From Pseudomonas sp. P8_229 (GTDB taxonomy: Bacteria > Pseudomonadota > Gammaproteobacteria > Pseudomonadales > Pseudomonadaceae): DNA of 64,000 nucleotides. Made by a program: the position numbers and the translations under genes. A model generated the notes under the pieces. That model was not told where the DNA came from. It ran no database searches and saw only the letters and a list, made by a program, of their open reading frames with translations. The DNA is taken from NCBI RefSeq assembly GCF_034008635.1, contig NZ_CP125378.1, positions 2,470,001-2,534,000 of the forward strand, given 5' to 3'. Shown piece after piece: positions 56,558 to 64,000 of the stretch. Numbering within the stretch: position 1 is the stretch's first letter; every line of letters begins with the position of its first letter.

Positions 56558-57697
56558 ATGCCAGCTGCCTTTCCCCCCGATTCTGTTGGTCTGGTGACGC
56601 CGCAAACGGCGCACTTCAGCGAACCTCTGGCCTTGGCTTGTGGCCGTTCGCTGCCCGCCTACGACCTGATCTACGAAACCTACGGCACGCTGAACGCGCA
56701 GGCGAGCAACGCCGTGCTGATCTGCCACGCCTTGTCCGGGCATCACCATGCGGCCGGCTATCACAGCCCCGACGACCGCAAGCCCGGTTGGTGGGACAGC
56801 TGCATCGGCCCGGGCAAACCGATCGACACCAACAAGTTCTTCGTGGTCAGCCTGAATAATCTGGGCGGCTGCAACGGCTCTACCGGGCCGAGCAGCATCA
56901 ATCCGGAAACCGGTAAACCGTTCGGCGCCGACTTCCCGGTACTCACCGTGGAGGACTGGGTGCACAGCCAGGCGCGTCTGGCTGATTTGCTCGGAATCCG
57001 CCAGTTCGCCGCAGTGATAGGCGGCAGCCTTGGCGGCATGCAGGCCCTGCAATGGACCATCACTTACCCGGATCGCGTGCGGCACTGCCTGGCCATCGCC
57101 TCGGCACCAAAGCTCTCGGCGCAGAACATCGCCTTCAACGAAGTGGCGCGTCAGGCCATCCTCACCGACCCCGAGTTTCACGGTGGTTCGTTCCAAGAAG
57201 CAGGCGTGATCCCCAAGCGCGGCCTGATGCTCGCGCGGATGGTCGGGCACATCACCTACCTGTCCGACGACTCGATGGGCGAGAAATTCGGCCGTGGCCT
57301 GAAGAGCGAAAAGCTCAACTATGACTTCCACAGCGTCGAGTTCCAGGTCGAAAGCTACCTGCGCTACCAAGGCGAAGAGTTCTCCGGTCGTTTCGATGCC
57401 AACACCTATCTGTTGATGACCAAGGCGCTGGACTACTTCGATCCGGCAGCGAACTTCGACGATAACCTGGCGAAAACCTTCGAGAACGCCACGGCCAAGT
57501 TCTGCGTGATGTCGTTCACCACTGACTGGCGCTTCTCCCCGGCCCGCTCGCGGGAGCTGGTGGACGCGCTGATGGCGGCGCGCAAGGACGTCAGCTATCT
57601 GGAAATCGACGCACCACAGGGCCACGACGCCTTCCTGATTCCGATCCCGCGCTATTTGCAGGCGTTCGGCAATTACATGAACCGAATCACGTTGTGA
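56558..57697 (+). CDS. metX: Homoserine O-acyltransferase MetX (probably O-succinyltransferase)
   Basis: 379 residues, alpha/beta hydrolase fold. The nucleophile is Ser157 in IGGSLGGMQ; the end [12 protein letters not shown] holds the catalytic His. It activates homoserine for methionine synthesis. MetX proteins were once called acetyltransferases, but the Pseudomonas ones that have been tested use succinyl-CoA. It is coupled to metW, 7 bases apart. Confidence 0.95.
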   Translation: MPAAFPPDSVGLVTPQTAHFSEPLALACGRSLPAYDLIYETYGTLNAQASNAVLICHALSGHHHAAGYHSPDDRKPGWWDSCIGPGKPIDTNKFFVVSLNNLGGCNGSTGPSSINPETGKPFGADFPVLTVEDWVHSQARLADLLGIRQFAAVIGGSLGGMQALQWTITYPDRVRHCLAIASAPKLSAQNIAFNEVARQAILTDPEFHGGSFQEAGVIPKRGLMLARMVGHITYLSDDSMGEKFGRGLKSEKLNYDFHSVEFQVESYLRYQGEEFSGRFDANTYLLMTKALDYFDPAANFDDNLAKTFENATAKFCVMSFTTDWRFSPARSRELVDALMAARKDVSYLEIDAPQGHDAFLIPIPRYLQAFGNYMNRITL

Positions 57698-57704
57698 GAA
57701 AGCC

Positions 57705-58325
57705 ATGAGAGCTGATCTGGAAATCATCCAGGAATGGATCCCCGCCGGCAGCCGCGTGCTCGACCTCGGTTGCGGCGACGGCGAATTGCTGACCTGGCTG
57801 CGCGACAACAAGAACGTCACCGGCTATGGCCTGGAAAACGACGCCGACAACATCGCCGAGTGTGTGGCCAAGGGCATCAACGTCATCGAGCAGGACCTGG
57901 ACAAAGGGCTGGGCAACTTCGCCAGCAACAGCTTCGACATCGTGGTCATGACCCAGGCGCTGCAGGCCGTGCATTACCCGGACAAGATCCTCGACGAAAT
58001 GCTGCGGGTCGGTCGCCAGTGCATCATCACTTTCCCCAACTTCGGTCACTGGCGCTGCCGCTGGTACCTGGCGAGCAAGGGCCGCATGCCGGTATCCGAG
58101 TTCCTGCCGTACACCTGGTACAACACGCCGAACATCCACTTCTGCACCTTCGAAGACTTTGAAGAACTTTGTCGCGAACGTGATGCGAAGGTCATTGATC
58201 GGCTTGCCGTGGATCAACAGCACCGTCACGGGTGGGCCAGTAAGCTATGGCCTAATCTGTTAGGTGAGATCGGTATCTACCGCGTCAGCAGCCCGGTGCT
58301 TGCAGATCATCGGGTCGCGGTCTGA
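57705..58325 (+). CDS. metW: Methionine biosynthesis protein MetW
   Basis: 206 residues, class I methyltransferase-like fold with the SAM loop VLDLGCGDGELL and FDIVVMTQALQAVHYPDKILDEMLRVG. In Pseudomonas MetW works together with MetX for full homoserine acyltransferase activity; its own enzymatic reaction is not settled. Follows metX in the same unit. Confidence 0.95.
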   Translation: MRADLEIIQEWIPAGSRVLDLGCGDGELLTWLRDNKNVTGYGLENDADNIAECVAKGINVIEQDLDKGLGNFASNSFDIVVMTQALQAVHYPDKILDEMLRVGRQCIITFPNFGHWRCRWYLASKGRMPVSEFLPYTWYNTPNIHFCTFEDFEELCRERDAKVIDRLAVDQQHRHGWASKLWPNLLGEIGIYRVSSPVLADHRVAV

Positions 58326-58351
58326 ACCACGACATTTCGAGGAGAACGATC

Positions 58352-58786
58352 ATGGGTCGTCTAGCGTTGTTGTTATTTACCGCCTGCCTGAGCGTCACGG
58401 CCATGGCAGCCGATGTCATCAAAAGCGAGCGCCAGGAAACCTTCGGTGACGTGACGGTGCACTACAACACCTTCAACTCCACGTATTTGCAGCCGGACAT
58501 CGCCAAGGCCGCCGAGCTGATCCGCAGCAAGAACCAGGGCGTGATCAATGTCTCGGTGATCAAGGACGGCAAACCGTTGAGCGCCAACGTCACCGGCACG
58601 GTCAAAGACCTGACCAGCCAGAGCGTGCCGCTGAACTTCCGCCAGGTCACCGAACAGGGCGCGATCTACTACATCGCCCAGTATCCGGTTGAGCAGCAGG
58701 AAACCCGCACCTTTGAAATCAAGGTGCAGAACGGCGACAAGATCAACACTATCAATTTCAACCAAGAGCTTTTCCCCGGCGAATGA
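58352..58786 (+). CDS. DUF4426 family periplasmic protein
   Basis: 144 residues. Signal peptide (SVTAMA-AD) followed by a beta-rich domain starting [28 protein letters not shown]. The family is common in gamma-proteobacteria, mostly between metW and rdgB as here; no function is known. Ribosome site GAGGAG lies 10 bases upstream of the start. Its stop overlaps the rdgB start. Confidence 0.9.
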   Translation: MGRLALLLFTACLSVTAMAADVIKSERQETFGDVTVHYNTFNSTYLQPDIAKAAELIRSKNQGVINVSVIKDGKPLSANVTGTVKDLTSQSVPLNFRQVTEQGAIYYIAQYPVEQQETRTFEIKVQNGDKINTINFNQELFPGE

Positions 58787-59379
58787 TGAACCTCAAGCAA
58801 CTCGTACTGGCCAGCCATAACGCCGGCAAACTCAAGGAACTCCAGGCCATGCTCGGCGACTCGGTGCAACTGCGCTCGATCGGCGAGTGGAGCAAGGTCG
58901 AGCCGGAAGAAACCGGCCTGTCGTTCGTCGAGAACGCCATTCTCAAGGCGCGCAATGCCGCACGTATTTCCGGATTGCCGGCGCTGGCCGACGATTCCGG
59001 TCTGGCGGTGGATTTCCTTGGCGGCGCGCCGGGCATCTATTCGGCGCGTTATGCCGATGGCAAGGGCGATGCGGCGAACAACGCCAAACTGCTCGACGCC
59101 TTGAAGGACGTGCCTGAAGCCGAGCGTGGCGCACAGTTCGTCTGCGTGTTGGCGCTGGTGCGGCATGCCGACGATCCGTTGCCGATCCTCTGCGAAGGCC
59201 TGTGGCACGGGCGCATCCTGACCGCCGCCAGCGGCGAACACGGTTTCGGCTACGACCCGCTGTTCTGGGTACCGGAGCGTGACGTGTCCAGCGCCGAACT
59301 GAGCCCGGCCGACAAGAACCAGATCAGCCACCGCGCCCGTGCAATGGATCTGCTGCGCCAGCGTCTGGGCCTGAAATGA
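58783..59379 (+). CDS. rdgB: XTP/dITP pyrophosphatase RdgB
   Basis: 198 residues. [18 protein letters not shown], the metal site [25 protein letters not shown] and the end SHRARAM are the Ham1/RdgB motifs. It removes ITP, dITP and XTP from nucleotide pools. ATG ATG at 58783/58786; the first is used as it overlaps the preceding stop as ATGA. Its stop overlaps the hemW start as ATGA. Confidence 0.96.
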   Translation: MMNLKQLVLASHNAGKLKELQAMLGDSVQLRSIGEWSKVEPEETGLSFVENAILKARNAARISGLPALADDSGLAVDFLGGAPGIYSARYADGKGDAANNAKLLDALKDVPEAERGAQFVCVLALVRHADDPLPILCEGLWHGRILTAASGEHGFGYDPLFWVPERDVSSAELSPADKNQISHRARAMDLLRQRLGLK

Positions 59380-60581
59380 CCGACAGCCCCTCCGCGTCGT
59401 CGCTGATCATCGGCGGCGCCGCCTCTTCGCCTCGGGCACCGCTGCCGACGCTGCCGCCCTTGGCGCTGTACATCCACATCCCGTGGTGTGTACGCAAATG
59501 CCCGTATTGCGATTTCAACTCGCACACCGCCAGTCCCGTGCTGCCGGAGCAGGAATACGTCGACGCGCTGCTCGCCGATCTCGATCAGGACCTGCACGCG
59601 GTTTACGGTCGTGAAATCAGTTCGATCTTCTTTGGCGGCGGCACGCCGAGCCTGTTCAGTGCCGAGGCGCTGGGGCGTTTGCTGGTAGGCGTCGAGCAGC
59701 GTATTCCGTTCGCCCATGACATCGAAATCACCCTGGAAGCCAACCCCGGCACCTTCGAACAGGAGAAATTCGTCGCGTACCGCAAACTGGGGATCAATCG
59801 CCTGTCGATCGGTATTCAGAGTTTCCAGCAGCAGAAGCTTGAAGCCCTCGGGCGCATCCACAACGGCGACGAAGCGGTGCGCGCGGCCGGCATGGCGCGG
59901 CAGGCCGGGTTCGACAACTTCAACCTCGACTTGATGCACGGCTTGCCTGACCAGTCGCTGGAAGATGCCTTGAGCGACCTGCGCCAGGCCATCGAACTGA
60001 AACCGACGCACATCTCCTGGTATCAGCTGACACTGGAGCCGAACACGGTGTTCTGGAACCAGCCGCCAGTACTGCCGGAAGACGATACGCTGTGGGACAT
60101 TCAAGAGGCCGGGCAAGCGCTGCTGGCCGAACACGGTTACGCGCAATACGAAGTGTCGGCTTATGCACAGGCCGGACGGCCGGCGCGGCATAACCTCAAT
60201 TACTGGAGTTTCGGCGACTTCATCGGTATCGGTGCGGGCGCTCACGGCAAGCTCAGCCATCCGGACGGGCGCATCGTCCGGACCTGGAAGACACGCCTGC
60301 CGAAGGACTATCTGAACCCGGCCAAGAGCTTCCAGGCTGGCGAGAAAACCCTGAGCAACGACGAGATGCCGTTCGAGTTTCTGATGAACGCGCTGCGCCT
60401 GACTGCCGGGGTGGAATCACGCCTGTATCCCGAGCGCACCGGCCTGCCGCTGGAAGGTCTCACCGAACACCGCAAGGAGGCCGAACAAAGCGGCCTGATG
60501 CAGGTCGAACCGTCACGTCTGGCGGCCACCGAGCGCGGACAACTCTTTCTCAACGACTTGCTGCAGAAATTTCTGAGCTGA
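59376..60581 (+). CDS. hemW: Radical SAM haem chaperone HemW
   Basis: 401 residues. The radical SAM motif C-x3-C-x2-C is at Cys38, Cys42 and Cys45 ([12 protein letters not shown]), [11 protein letters not shown] follows and HemN C-terminal domain features are present at the end. Proteins of this group were long annotated as coproporphyrinogen oxidase; the lack of the fourth Cys of HemN fits HemW, which binds haem and inserts it into respiratory enzymes. Co-transcribed with rdgB (ATGA overlap). Confidence 0.95.
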   Translation: MTDSPSASSLIIGGAASSPRAPLPTLPPLALYIHIPWCVRKCPYCDFNSHTASPVLPEQEYVDALLADLDQDLHAVYGREISSIFFGGGTPSLFSAEALGRLLVGVEQRIPFAHDIEITLEANPGTFEQEKFVAYRKLGINRLSIGIQSFQQQKLEALGRIHNGDEAVRAAGMARQAGFDNFNLDLMHGLPDQSLEDALSDLRQAIELKPTHISWYQLTLEPNTVFWNQPPVLPEDDTLWDIQEAGQALLAEHGYAQYEVSAYAQAGRPARHNLNYWSFGDFIGIGAGAHGKLSHPDGRIVRTWKTRLPKDYLNPAKSFQAGEKTLSNDEMPFEFLMNALRLTAGVESRLYPERTGLPLEGLTEHRKEAEQSGLMQVEPSRLAATERGQLFLNDLLQKFLS

Positions 60582-60616
60582 GCCCACGCCCCAACGGCAG
60601 CCCCAAGGAAAAACGC

Positions 60617-60940
60617 ATGGATTTGATACTCGATCTGCTCGCCACCGTGTCCCGCTGGAGCCGCAGCAATCTCTCGGAAATCGCCCTGGCCCTGGTCGGC
60701 TGCCTGCTGGTGCTGTTTGGCGCCGACTTCAAAGGCTGGGTCGAGCAACGCCTGGGCAGCATCGCCGGCGCCCTGCGCATACCGCTGATGTCGCTGCTGT
60801 GCGTGATCGGCAGTGGCGCCGCACTGATCTACGCCACGCCGTGGGTAGTCAAGGGCTTGAGCCAGTTCAACAACTACAGCCTGGCGCCGGTGTTGTTGGT
60901 GGTGCTGGTGTTGATCGGCGTCGTAGCTGACCGCCGCTGA
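60617..60940 (+). CDS. DUF3392 family membrane protein
   Basis: 107 residues, three hydrophobic segments (IALALVGCLLVLFGADF, IPLMSLLCVIGSGAALIY, APVLLVVLVLIGVVA). A start at 60617 follows AAGGAAAAA. It matches the DUF3392 family in length and the head MDLILDLLATVSRWSRSNLSEIALAL. Function unknown. It lies 35 bases after hemW. Confidence 0.87.
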   Translation: MDLILDLLATVSRWSRSNLSEIALALVGCLLVLFGADFKGWVEQRLGSIAGALRIPLMSLLCVIGSGAALIYATPWVVKGLSQFNNYSLAPVLLVVLVLIGVVADRR

Positions 60941-60956
60941 TTTTTCGGCCGCTTTT

Positions 60957-61063
60957 GATCGTTCCCATGCTCCGCGTGGGAATGCCTCAATGGACGCTCT
61001 GCGTCCGCTGTGGGACGCAGAGCGTCCCGGGCAGCATTCCCACGCAGAGCGTGAGAACGATCA
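60957..61063. repeat. Inverted repeat element (family B, copy 4)
   Basis: Arms GATCGTTCCCATGCTCCGCG and the inverted partner ending GAGAACGATC, with inner GGACGCTCTGCGTCC / GACGCAGAGCGTCC, between convergent DUF3392 and trmB genes. Confidence 0.85.
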
Positions 61064-61074
61064 TAGCGTGATGC

Positions 61075-61800
61075 TTAGGACTGTTTCTCGAACTTCAGAT
61101 CCCACACGCCATGCCCAAGACGTTCGCCGCGGCGTTCGAACTTGGTGATCGGCCGTTCGGCCGGGCGTGGTACGCACTTGCCGTCTTCGGCGAGGTTGCG
61201 ATAGCCCGGAGCGACGTTCATCACTTCCAGCATGTACTCGGCGTACGGTTCCCAGTCGGTAGCCATGTGCAGAATGCCGCCGACCTTCAGCTTGCTGCGC
61301 ACCAGTTCGGCGAACGAGGCCTGAACGATGCGACGCTTGTGGTGACGGCTCTTGTGCCATGGGTCCGGGAAGAACAGCATCAGGCGATCGAGGCTGTTGT
61401 CGGCGATGCAGCGGTTGAGCACTTCGATCGCGTCGCAATCATAGACGCGCAGGTTGGTCAGGCCCTGGGTCAGCACGCCATTGAGCAGCGCGCCGACACC
61501 CGGACGGTGCACTTCAACACCGATGAAGTCCTGATCCGGCGCGGCGGCGGCCATTTCCAGCAGCGAGTGGCCCATGCCGAAACCGATCTCCAGCGAGCGC
61601 GGCGCCGAACGGCCGAACACTTGATCGTAATCCACCGGCGCGTCGGCCAGCGGCAGCACGTACAGCGGCGCGCCCTGATCCAGACCGCGCTGCTGGCCTT
61701 CGGTCATGCGCCCGGCGCGCATCACGAAACTCTTGATGCGGCGGTGTTGGCGCTCGTCGCCCTCTTCCGTCTGGATAGGCGTGTCGTTCGATTCAGTCAT
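61075..61800 (-). CDS. trmB: tRNA (guanine-46-N7)-methyltransferase TrmB
   Basis: 241 residues. The SAM loop [30 protein letters not shown] and the C-terminal [18 protein letters not shown] are diagnostic. It methylates G46 in the tRNA variable loop. The ATG at 61800 lies 9 bases after the thiG stop, so trmB is likely co-transcribed with thiS-thiG. Confidence 0.97.
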   Translation of the reverse strand: MTESNDTPIQTEEGDERQHRRIKSFVMRAGRMTEGQQRGLDQGAPLYVLPLADAPVDYDQVFGRSAPRSLEIGFGMGHSLLEMAAAAPDQDFIGVEVHRPGVGALLNGVLTQGLTNLRVYDCDAIEVLNRCIADNSLDRLMLFFPDPWHKSRHHKRRIVQASFAELVRSKLKVGGILHMATDWEPYAEYMLEVMNVAPGYRNLAEDGKCVPRPAERPITKFERRGERLGHGVWDLKFEKQS

Positions 61801-61809
61801 CAATGGCTC

Positions 61810-62604
61810 TTACTTGATCAGACCATCCAGCGGCGAAGAGGCGCTGGCATAGAGTTTTTTCGGCATGCGACCGGCGAGGTAGGCCAGACGGCCCGCGACG
61901 ATCGCGTGTTGCATGGCTTGGGCCATCATCACCGGCTGTTGAGCGTGGGCGATAGCCGAGTTCATCAGCACCGCATCACAGCCCAGTTCCATGGCGATGG
62001 TGGCGTCGGAAGCCGTCCCGACACCGGCATCCACCAGCACCGGAATCCTGGCTTCTTCGAGGATGATCTGCAGGTTGTACGGGTTGCAGATCCCCAGGCC
62101 CGAACCGATCAGACCGGCCAGCGGCATCACCGCGATGCAGCCGATTTCCGCCAGTTGGCGAGCGATGATCGGGTCATCACTGGTGTAGACCATCACGTCG
62201 AAGCCTTCCTTGACCAGCGTTTCTGCGGCCTTGAGGGTTTCGATCACGTTGGGGAACAGGGTTTTCTGGTCGGCCAGCACTTCCAGCTTCACCAGGTTGT
62301 GGCCGTCGAGCAGCTCACGCGCCAGGCGGCAGGTGCGCACGGCTTCGATGGCGTCGTAGCAACCGGCGGTGTTTGGCAGGAAGGTGTAGCGCTCCGGCGA
62401 CAGCACGTCGAGCAGGTTCGGCTCGCCTTCGATCTGGCCCAGGTTGGTGCGGCGTACGGCGAAGGTGACGATCTCGGCACCCGAGGCTTCGATGGCCTGG
62501 CGGGTTTCTTCCATGTCACGGTACTTGCCGGTACCAACCAGCAAACGCGACTGGTAAGTACGACCGGCCAGGACGAAAGGCTTGTCGTTACGAACGATGC
62601 TCAT
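61810..62604 (-). CDS. thiG: Thiazole synthase ThiG
   Basis: 264 residues, TIM barrel. [44 protein letters not shown] (Schiff-base Lys in this region) and [31 protein letters not shown] are the family motifs. It makes the thiazole of thiamine from deoxyxylulose phosphate, dehydroglycine and ThiS thiocarboxylate. It lies 58 bases downstream of thiS. Confidence 0.97.
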   Translation of the reverse strand: MSIVRNDKPFVLAGRTYQSRLLVGTGKYRDMEETRQAIEASGAEIVTFAVRRTNLGQIEGEPNLLDVLSPERYTFLPNTAGCYDAIEAVRTCRLARELLDGHNLVKLEVLADQKTLFPNVIETLKAAETLVKEGFDVMVYTSDDPIIARQLAEIGCIAVMPLAGLIGSGLGICNPYNLQIILEEARIPVLVDAGVGTASDATIAMELGCDAVLMNSAIAHAQQPVMMAQAMQHAIVAGRLAYLAGRMPKKLYASASSPLDGLIK

Positions 62605-62662
62605 GGGGAATCCTCTTTAGGGGTGAGGGTCTTGCAGAACTCTGTGCCCTGGCGCCGGGCGA

Positions 62663-62863
62663 TTAGCCGCCGCCGATGGCGTGCACGACTTCGACGTTGT
62701 CGCCGTCGCTGAGAACGGTGTCGGCATGCTGGCTGCGCGGGACGATATCCAGATTGAGTTCGACTGCCACCCGGCGTCCGGTCAGTTCCAGACGGGTGAT
62801 CAGGGCCGCAACGGTCTCGCCGTCGGGCAGTTCAAGGGATTCGCCGTTCAACTGAATGCGCAT
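62663..62863 (-). CDS. thiS: Sulfur carrier protein ThiS
   Basis: 66 residues, beta-grasp ubiquitin-like. It begins [21 protein letters not shown] and ends IGGG, the Gly-Gly tail being activated by ThiF-like enzyme and carrying sulfur as thiocarboxylate to ThiG. First gene of thiS-thiG-trmB. No TPP riboswitch is seen upstream in 62864-62934. Confidence 0.96.
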   Translation of the reverse strand: MRIQLNGESLELPDGETVAALITRLELTGRRVAVELNLDIVPRSQHADTVLSDGDNVEVVHAIGGG

Positions 62864-62934
62864 GCGCTAGGCCGCCATCATTTTTAGGGGCTGGCATTCT
62901 AGCCCGATCATGACCTAAAGGTCAGCACCAAGCG

Positions 62935-63315
62935 TCAAGCGGTTAGCGGCAAGCGCCAGGCGGCCAGCCCCAGGCACAGCCAACCGACCAGGAACGCCAG
63001 ACCGCCGAACGGCGTAATGATGCCGAGCTTGCTGATACCGGTCATGGTCAGCACGTACAGGCTACCGGAGAACAGCACAATGCCCACTGCGAAGGAAAAG
63101 CCGGCCCACGCGACCAGTCGCCCCTGAATTTGCGTGGCCAGCAACGCCACACCGAACAGCGCCAGGGTGTGCACCAGTTGATAGGTCACACCCGTGTGGA
63201 AGATCGCCAGATACTCGGGCGTGAGGCGGTTTTTCAGACCATGGGCGGCGAATGCGCCGAGGGCAACACCGGTAAAACCAAAGAAAGCGGCCAGCATCAG
63301 AAAGCCACGCAGCAT
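62935..63315 (-). CDS. DUF423 family membrane protein
   Basis: 126 residues with four membrane helices. FFGFTGVALGAFAAHGLKNRLTPEYLAIFHTGVTYQLVHTLALFGVAL is the DUF423 signature (YwdK/YgdD type); function unknown. It is divergent from mtgA with 74 bases between start codons and lies ahead of thiS on the same strand. Confidence 0.92.
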   Translation of the reverse strand: MLRGFLMLAAFFGFTGVALGAFAAHGLKNRLTPEYLAIFHTGVTYQLVHTLALFGVALLATQIQGRLVAWAGFSFAVGIVLFSGSLYVLTMTGISKLGIITPFGGLAFLVGWLCLGLAAWRLPLTA

Positions 63316-63389
63316 GTGGAACTCCAGTCAGACTCGTTCGGCAGGGTCTGTATAATGGCCCGCTCTATCGGTTCGGCCAAGCCATCTCT

Positions 63390-64000
63390 ATGCTGCGTTC
63401 ACTTTTGCGTCGTCTCACGAAGGCCCTGCTCTGGTTCGCGGGCGGCAGCGTATTGCTGGTCTTGCTGTTTCGCTTTGTGCCGCCACCGGGCACGGCGCTG
63501 ATGATCGAGCGCAAGGTCGAATCCTGGGTCGACGGCGAACCGATCGACCTGCAGCGCACCTGGAAACCGTGGGACGAGATCTCCGATGACCTCAAGGTTG
63601 CAGTCATGGCCGGCGAGGACCAGAAGTTTCCCGAGCACTGGGGTTTTGACTTCGGTGCGATCCAGGCGGCGTTGGCCCACAACGAACTCGGCGGCTCGAT
63701 TCGCGGCGCCAGCACCTTGAGCCAGCAAGTGTCGAAGAACCTGTTCCTGTGGTCGGGTCGCAGCTATCTGCGCAAAGGCCTGGAAGCCTGGTTTACCGCG
63801 CTGATCGAGGTGCTCTGGCCCAAGCAGCGGATTCTTGAGGTGTACCTCAATAGCGTCGAGTGGGACGACGGCGTGTTTGGCGCCGAAGCCGCAGCCCGCC
63901 ATCATTTCGGCGTAAGCGCCAAGTCGCTGTCGCGGCAGCAGGCCAGTTATCTGGCGGCCGTTCTACCTAACCCGCGCGTATGGAGTGCGAGCCATCCGAC
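63390..64000 (+). CDS. mtgA: Monofunctional biosynthetic peptidoglycan transglycosylase MtgA (3' end outside window)
   Basis: The first 203 codons are present. An N-terminal membrane anchor (residues about 10-30, LWFAGGSVLLVLLFRF) precedes a GT51 domain with catalytic Glu76 (MAGEDQKFPEHWGFD), GASTLSQQVSKNLFL and RSYLRKGLEAWFTALIE. It polymerises glycan strands from lipid II without a transpeptidase domain. The ATG at 63390 is the family start. The end of the gene lies beyond base 64000. Confidence 0.95.
   Translation, partial: MLRSLLRRLTKALLWFAGGSVLLVLLFRFVPPPGTALMIERKVESWVDGEPIDLQRTWKPWDEISDDLKVAVMAGEDQKFPEHWGFDFGAIQAALAHNELGGSIRGASTLSQQVSKNLFLWSGRSYLRKGLEAWFTALIEVLWPKQRILEVYLNSVEWDDGVFGAEAAARHHFGVSAKSLSRQQASYLAAVLPNPRVWSASHP

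Noticed and set aside
20475..61063. Clusters of regularly spaced short palindromes considered as CRISPR arrays
   Set aside because: Each site has one inverted pair, not direct repeats with unique spacers, and there are no cas genes.
62864..62934. TPP riboswitch before thiS
   Set aside because: No CUGAGA-type thi-box or matching helices in the gap.

Overview
The window is a stretch of Pseudomonas chromosome, most likely from the P. fluorescens lineage. Three things point there: the P. aeruginosa-like gene order in the right half (mtgA-thiS/thiG-trmB ... hemW-rdgB-metW-metX-yggT-proC-yggS/pilT ... pyrC'-pyrB-pyrR-ruvX-algH-tonB-gshB/pilGHIJ-chpA-chpC), the S-adenosylhomocysteine riboswitch in front of ahcY, and the many paired REP-type palindromes between genes. 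I see no tRNA, rRNA, CRISPR array, prophage, transposase or integrase. Almost every gene is recognisable and codon use looks uniform, so this is core or stable accessory chromosome rather than a recent island.

Region by region. 1-5.4 kb: the end of ligB, a small periplasmic DUF1090 protein, a c-type cytochrome lipoprotein, mltA, a MAPEG membrane protein, a DMT exporter and a CPA1 Na+/H+ antiporter. 5.4-9.6 kb: a LysR regulator divergent from a VOC-fold gene and a dicarboxylate/amino-acid symporter, then an FNT-family channel and a hotdog thioesterase. 9.7-12.3 kb: promoter, SAH riboswitch, ahcY and metF, that is, methyl-cycle recycling. 12.5-21.3 kb: a solute-binding protein, rhlE helicase with a long leader and long disordered tail, a yceI/cytochrome b561 pair, a flavin amine oxidase with a Lys/Ala/Pro tail, bioA and rsmE. 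21.4-24.7 kb: an amino-acid-binding protein and a DadA-like oxidase under a divergent LysR gene. 24.8-25.4 kb: trhA.

25.5-33.9 kb holds a complete malonate decarboxylase system, mdcABCDEGH plus the madLM transporter, with a LysR gene (probably mdcR) facing it. MdcB and MdcG make and attach the special prosthetic group to the ACP MdcC, MdcH primes it, MdcA swaps malonate onto it, MdcDE decarboxylate, and MadLM imports malonate. From mdcA to mdcH successive genes overlap at their stop/start codons; madL follows after a 66-base gap.

34.2-35.0 kb holds a small DUF6124 gene preceded by about 300 bases that fold on paper into a chain of hairpins, the last of which covers the ribosome-binding region. 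This is the best candidate here for something undescribed. 35.0-44.9 kb is the Pil-Chp chemosensory operon for type IV pili (pilG, pilH, pilI, pilJ, chpA, chpC) without the pilK methyltransferase and chpB methylesterase. 45.2-51.3 kb: gshB, a tonB-like gene, algH-ruvX, pyrR-pyrB-pyrC' (the last lacking the metal-binding His pair). 51.4-60.9 kb: a TM2 protein, an NlpC/P60 hydrolase, pilT (no pilU beside it), then a long forward cluster yggS-proC-yggT-yggU, metX-metW, a DUF4426 gene, rdgB-hemW and a DUF3392 gene. 61-64 kb: trmB, thiG and thiS on the minus strand, a DUF423 gene and the start of mtgA.

Four families of inverted-repeat intergenic elements recur (8, 4, 2 and 2 copies), nearly all just after gene ends.
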